9,239 bases of DNA from Caldifarciminota bacterium. GTDB lineage: Bacteria > Hydrothermota > Tepidihabitantia > Tepidihabitantales > Tepidihabitantaceae. Location: contig JAFGQF010000035.1 of the NCBI GenBank assembly GCA_016935775.1, forward strand, positions 1 to 9,239. Direction: 5' to 3'. The notes under the pieces were generated by a model that saw only the letters and a program-made list of their open reading frames with translations, did not search any database and was not told the DNA's origin. The position numbers and the translations under genes were made by a program. This document shows positions 6,261-9,239 of the stretch, piece by piece (positions within the stretch are counted from its first letter, which is position 1; each line of letters starts with the position of its first letter).

Positions 6261-6347
6261 GCTCGGCTCGATGCCGCGGGAAGCGGGGTAGCAAGAGGTG
6301 TCAGAACTGAGCATCGGCGCCAAGAGTCCGTCAAAAGGAGGATGTGC

Positions 6348-7706
6348 ATGTCGGACGCAGCAAGAGCCTTCGTGGAAGGCGTGAAAAGGCGGAACCCGGC
6401 GGAGCCCGAGTTCCACCAGGCGGTCGAGGAGGTCGCTGCCTCGCTGATGCCGTTCATTGAGCGGAATCCCAAGTACAGTCATCACAGGATACTCGAGCGG
6501 ATGGTCGAGCCCGAGCGGGTGATCTTGTTCCGCGTGCCCTGGGTTGACGACAGGGGCGAGGTCCAGGTCAATCGCGGGTTCCGGGTCGAGATGAACTCGG
6601 CGATCGGCCCCTACAAGGGCGGACTGCGTTTCCATCCCTCGGTCACGCTCGGGATGCTGAAGTTCCTGGCGTTCGAGCAGGTCTTCAAGAACTCGCTGAC
6701 CACGCTGCCGATGGGCGGCGGCAAGGGCGGCTCGGACTTCGACCCGAAGGGCAAGTCGGACAACGAGGTGATGCGTTTCTGCCAGAGCTTCATGACCGAG
6801 TTGTTCCGCCACATCGGCCCCGACACCGACGTGCCAGCGGGCGACATCGGGGTCGGCGGCCGGGAAATCGGCTACCTGTTCGGCCAGTACAAGCGGCTGG
6901 CGAACGAGTTCACCGGCGTGCTCACCGGCAAGGGGCGCAACTGGGGCGGCAGCCTGATCCGGCCCGAGGCCACCGGCTACGGCGCGGTCTACTTCGCCCA
7001 GGAGATGCTGAAGACGCGGAACGACAGCCTGCAGGGCAAGTGCTGCCTGGTGTCGGGTTCAGGCAACGTCGCCCAGTACACGGTCGAGAAACTGAACCAG
7101 CTGGGGGCCAAGGCCGTCACGCTGTCGGATTCCGGCGGCTGCATCTACGATGAGGCCGGCATCGACAATCGGAAGCTGGCATTCGTGATGGAGCTCAAGA
7201 ACGTCAAGCGCGGCCGAATCAAGGAATACGCCGAGAAGTTCGAGGGCGCGGTGTACACGCCGGGCGACCCGAAGGCGGATCACAACCCGCTCTGGGCCTA
7301 CAGGGCGGACTGCGCCTTCCCGAGCGCGACCCAGAACGAGATCAACGCCAAGGATGCCGCCAACCTGCTCAAGAACGGCGTCTACGTGGTGTCGGAGGGC
7401 GCCAACATGCCCTCCACTCCCGAGGCGATCGAGCAGTACCTTGAGGCCAAGATCCTGTACGGCCCGGGCAAGGCGGCGAACGCCGGCGGCGTGGCGACGT
7501 CCGGGCTCGAGATGTCGCAGAACAGCCTGCGGCTCTCCTGGACCCGTGACGAGGTCGACAAGCGCCTGCAGGGAATCATGAAGGCGATCCACGAGCAGTG
7601 CGTCGTTCACGGCAACGAGGGCAAGTGGGTCAACTATGTCAATGGCGCCAACATCGCCGGCTTCGTGAAGGTCGCCGACGCGATGATCGATCAGGGCGTA
7701 GTCTAG
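6348..7706 (+). CDS. gdhA: NADP-type glutamate dehydrogenase (E. coli GdhA subfamily)
   Basis: This 452-residue enzyme is predicted to make glutamate from 2-oxoglutarate, ammonium and NADPH, the usual direction for its subfamily. It resembles E. coli GdhA along its whole length: VPWVDDRG, VNRGFRVEMNSAIGPYKGG (Lys90), LRFHPSV, LTTLPMGGGKGGSDFDPKGK (catalytic Lys126), DTDVPAGDIGVGGREIG, GGSLIRPEATGYG, the Rossmann turn SGSGNVAQY, PGKAANAGGVATSGLEM and the C-terminal VNGANIAGFVKVADAM. The turn reads GSGNVA, against GFGNVG in the first GDH, separating the two subfamilies. AGGAGG (6336-6341) lies 6 bases before ATG 6348; ATG 6342 in the same frame would abut the Shine-Dalgarno sequence, and further upstream codons lie around the promoter, so 6348 is preferred. 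It has its own sigma70 promoter and is closed by a terminator hairpin, so it is probably a single-gene unit serving basal ammonium assimilation. Confidence 0.95.
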   Translation: MSDAARAFVEGVKRRNPAEPEFHQAVEEVAASLMPFIERNPKYSHHRILERMVEPERVILFRVPWVDDRGEVQVNRGFRVEMNSAIGPYKGGLRFHPSVTLGMLKFLAFEQVFKNSLTTLPMGGGKGGSDFDPKGKSDNEVMRFCQSFMTELFRHIGPDTDVPAGDIGVGGREIGYLFGQYKRLANEFTGVLTGKGRNWGGSLIRPEATGYGAVYFAQEMLKTRNDSLQGKCCLVSGSGNVAQYTVEKLNQLGAKAVTLSDSGGCIYDEAGIDNRKLAFVMELKNVKRGRIKEYAEKFEGAVYTPGDPKADHNPLWAYRADCAFPSATQNEINAKDAANLLKNGVYVVSEGANMPSTPEAIEQYLEAKILYGPGKAANAGGVATSGLEMSQNSLRLSWTRDEVDKRLQGIMKAIHEQCVVHGNEGKWVNYVNGANIAGFVKVADAMIDQGVV

Positions 7707-7715
7707 CAGTGTGAT

Positions 7716-7752
7716 CGGTGGGGCGGGCTCGACTCCCGCCCCACCGCTTGTT
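7716..7752 (+). terminator. Intrinsic-terminator-like hairpin after gdhA
   Basis: CGGTGGGGCGGG (7716-7727) pairs perfectly over 12 bp with CCCGCCCCACCG (7735-7746) across a 7-base loop. It starts 9 bases after the gdhA stop and is followed by CTTGTT, a short T-rich tail. It separates gdhA from the nfn genes, which start about 80 bp further on. I could not find a clear promoter in those 80 bp, so partial read-through may feed nfnAB. Confidence 0.7.
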
Positions 7753-7829
7753 CCGGCAACTGTCCCGGCCTGAAGCGTAACCAGGAGAATGAGCCGGCAG
7801 GCTCCCCGGAAGAGGACTGAGGAGGTATC

Positions 7830-8696
7830 TTGACCAGGATATTGAAGAAGGACGTCCTGGCCCCGGGCATCACGCGGTTCGAGCTTGATGCCCCGGAGGT
7901 GGCGCGCAAGGCGCTGCCCGGCCAGTTCGTCGTGCTGCGAATCACCGAGCAGGGCGAGCGCATCCCGCTGACCGTGGCGGACACGCGGCCGGGCGACGGC
8001 GTGGTGGTGATCGTGTTCATGGAGGTCGGCAAGACGACCCGGCAGCTCGGCACGCTCGAGGTCGGCGATACGATCATGGACTTCATCGGCCCGCTGGGTA
8101 AGCCTTCCGAGATCGAGAAGTTCGGCACCGCGGTCTGCGTCGCGGGCGGGGTCGGGACGCCCGAGATCTACCCGGTGGCGCGGGCGCTGAAGCAGGCCGG
8201 CAACCGGGTGATAACCATCCTCGGATTCCGGTCCAAGAACCTGATGATGATGGAAGACGAGATGAGGCGGGTCTCGGACGAGTTGATCGTCACGACCGAC
8301 GACGGTTCCTATGGCACCAAGGGGTTCGTGACCGACGCGCTCTGCGGGCTGGTCGAGCGGGGCGAGAAGATTGACCGGGTTTTCGCGGTCGGGCCGGTGA
8401 TAATGATGAAGATGGTTTCGAAGAGCACCGAGCCGCACAAGATACCGACCGTTGTCAGCCTGAACCCGATAATGGTGGACGCGACCGGGATGTGCGGGGT
8501 CTGCCGGTGCACGGTCGGAGGCGAGATGAAGCTGGCCTGCGTGGACGGGCCGGAGTTCGACGGCCACAAGGTGGACTTCGACGAACTGATGACCCGGCTG
8601 AAGGTCTACCTGCCCGAGGAGAAGCGCTCACTGGAGCACTGGCTCGAGGGTCGCGGTCAGTGTCAATGCGCCGGGAAGGGAGCGAACAATGGCTAA
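7830..8696 (+). CDS. nfnA: NfnA: small subunit of the bifurcating ferredoxin:NADP+ oxidoreductase
   Basis: This 288-residue flavoprotein belongs to the dihydroorotate dehydrogenase electron-transfer/ferredoxin reductase family. In NfnAB it carries FAD and a [2Fe-2S] cluster and reacts with NADH, while NfnB handles NADPH and ferredoxin. Visible are the FAD motif ERIPLTVAD (residues 43-51), the nucleotide-binding VAGGVGTPEIYPVARAL (104-120), and the C-terminal cluster region VDATGMCGVC...LACVDGPEFDG. Asp217, Cys222, Cys225 and Cys237 occupy the positions expected for the 3-Cys/1-Asp [2Fe-2S] site described for Thermotoga NfnA. Cys227 is an additional cysteine, and the tail contains QCQC. The start is TTG 7830: TGAGGAGG (7818-7825) lies 4 bases upstream and the protein begins with the family-like TRILKKDVLAPG. 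Its last 8 bp overlap nfnB. Isolated copies of this family are annotated as sulfide dehydrogenase or hydrogenase subunits; adjacency to NfnB makes Nfn most likely. Confidence 0.92.
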   Translation: MTRILKKDVLAPGITRFELDAPEVARKALPGQFVVLRITEQGERIPLTVADTRPGDGVVVIVFMEVGKTTRQLGTLEVGDTIMDFIGPLGKPSEIEKFGTAVCVAGGVGTPEIYPVARALKQAGNRVITILGFRSKNLMMMEDEMRRVSDELIVTTDDGSYGTKGFVTDALCGLVERGEKIDRVFAVGPVIMMKMVSKSTEPHKIPTVVSLNPIMVDATGMCGVCRCTVGGEMKLACVDGPEFDGHKVDFDELMTRLKVYLPEEKRSLEHWLEGRGQCQCAGKGANNG

Positions 8697-9239
8697 GCCT
8701 TCGCCGACCAGGACCCCGATGCGGGAACAGGAGCCTAAGGTCCGCGCGCGCAACTTCGACGAGGTTCCCCGCGGCTACTCGCCCGATGAGGCGATCCTCG
8801 AAGCAAAGCGCTGCCTGCAATGCAAGAAACCGACCTGCGTCGAGGGCTGCCCGGTGCAGGTCGATATCCCGGGTTTCATCAAGGAGATTGCCGAGGGCAG
8901 GTTCTGGGAGTCGGTCACCGCGATGAAGCGGACCAACGTGCTGCCGGCGATCTGCGGCCGTGTCTGCCCGCAGGAGAGCCAGTGCGAGGGCAAGTGCGTC
9001 CTGGGCAGGAAGATGGAGCCGGTGGCGATCGGCAACCTCGAGCGGTTCATCGCCGACTGGGAAGCGGAGCAGTCCCAGTGCGTGATGTGCGAGAAGCTGC
9101 CGCCGACCGGCAAGAGGGTGGCGGTCATCGGCGCCGGCCCGGCCGGCCTGACGGTGGCCGGCGACTGCATCAAGTTCGGCCACGAGGTGACAATCTTCGA
9201 GGCGCTGCACAAGCCGGGCGGGGTGCTGGTCTACGGGAT
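8689..9239 (+). CDS. nfnB: NfnB (GltA-like) large subunit, N-terminal part, cut by the window edge
   Basis: The first 183 codons are present and the frame is open at the right edge; full family members are about 460-480 residues. The protein is an Fe-S flavoprotein homologous to the glutamate synthase small subunit. In NfnAB it holds two [4Fe-4S] clusters and the bifurcating FAD. Visible are the N-terminal cluster cysteines CLQCKKPTCVEGCPV (Cys42, 45, 50, 54) and CGRVCPQESQCEGKC (Cys89, 93, 99, 103), then the FAD Rossmann motif VAVIGAGPAGLTVAGD from residue 144, and EALHKPGGVLVYG at the edge. An extra CVMC (Cys131, Cys134) lies between the cluster domain and the Rossmann fold. ATG 8689 overlaps nfnA by 8 bp and is preceded by AAGGGAG (8676-8682, 6-base gap), implying coupled translation at equal amounts. 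Without the partner it could be called a glutamate synthase small subunit, but the adjacent nfnA and lack of a visible large gltB favour Nfn. Confidence 0.93.
   Translation, partial: MAKPSPTRTPMREQEPKVRARNFDEVPRGYSPDEAILEAKRCLQCKKPTCVEGCPVQVDIPGFIKEIAEGRFWESVTAMKRTNVLPAICGRVCPQESQCEGKCVLGRKMEPVAIGNLERFIADWEAEQSQCVMCEKLPPTGKRVAVIGAGPAGLTVAGDCIKFGHEVTIFEALHKPGGVLVYG

Noticed and set aside
7721..7746. tRNA-like T-arm (GCGGG, CTCGACT loop, CCCGC)
   Set aside because: The 7-base loop resembles a T-loop, but the stem extends to 12 bp and there is no D-arm, anticodon arm or acceptor partner upstream. It is better explained as the gdhA terminator.
7059..8567. 502-codon minus-strand frame spanning gdhA, the terminator and nfnA
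   Set aside because: It runs across two clear genes and a terminator hairpin and shows no family resemblance, so it is a GC-driven shadow.
8689..9239. Glutamate synthase (GOGAT) small subunit GltD
   Set aside because: The N-terminal cluster cysteines and flavin motif are shared with GltD, but the overlapping nfnA gene and lack of a visible large glutamate synthase subunit support NfnB.

Overview
The window is GC-rich bacterial DNA with all genes on the + strand. It reads as an anaerobe's chromosome: a soluble GAF-domain sensor kinase with a sigma54-type response regulator, a small Cys-box protein, two glutamate dehydrogenases (GDHs) of different subfamilies, and the two subunits of NfnAB, the flavin-based electron-bifurcating ferredoxin:NADP+ oxidoreductase found almost only in anaerobes. 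I cannot name the organism from the sequence. An uncultured anaerobic lineage is my guess. There is no sign of an insertion sequence, phage, CRISPR array, tRNA or rRNA.

Layout. (1) 1-369: C-terminal end of an extracellular-type CARDB protein, cut by the window edge. (2) 370-1100: about 730 bp with no convincing gene, several GC-rich hairpins, and a plausible sigma70 promoter at its 3' end. (3) 1101-4167: a histidine kinase and an NtrC-type activator that overlap by 8 bp. (4) 4168-4423: a regulatory gap with a sigma54 -24/-12 promoter and two dyad symmetries upstream of it, where an activator would bind. (5) 4424-6078: a 108-residue protein with two copies of a four-cysteine box, then a 433-residue GDH, 26 bp apart and probably co-transcribed. 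(6) 6079-6347: a GC-rich hairpin and a near-consensus sigma70 promoter. (7) 6348-7706: a second GDH of the 450-residue NADP (E. coli GdhA) type, followed by a strong terminator-like hairpin. (8) 7830-9239: nfnA and nfnB, overlapping by 8 bp, with nfnB running off the window.

How the genes may work together. The two-component pair sits directly upstream of a sigma54 promoter, and sigma54 promoters need an activator of exactly that class. The simplest reading is that the pair controls the Cys-box protein and the first GDH. The second GDH has a housekeeping promoter, which fits constitutive ammonium assimilation with NADPH. NfnAB, which makes NADPH from NADH plus reduced ferredoxin, would supply that reaction. 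The most unusual part is the regulated module at 1101-6078: a sensor with a cluster of cysteines in its input domain, a dedicated sigma54 activator, an undescribed double Cys-box protein and a GDH. This suggests redox- or nitrogen-responsive glutamate metabolism; the link is inferred from gene order and the promoter sequence only.
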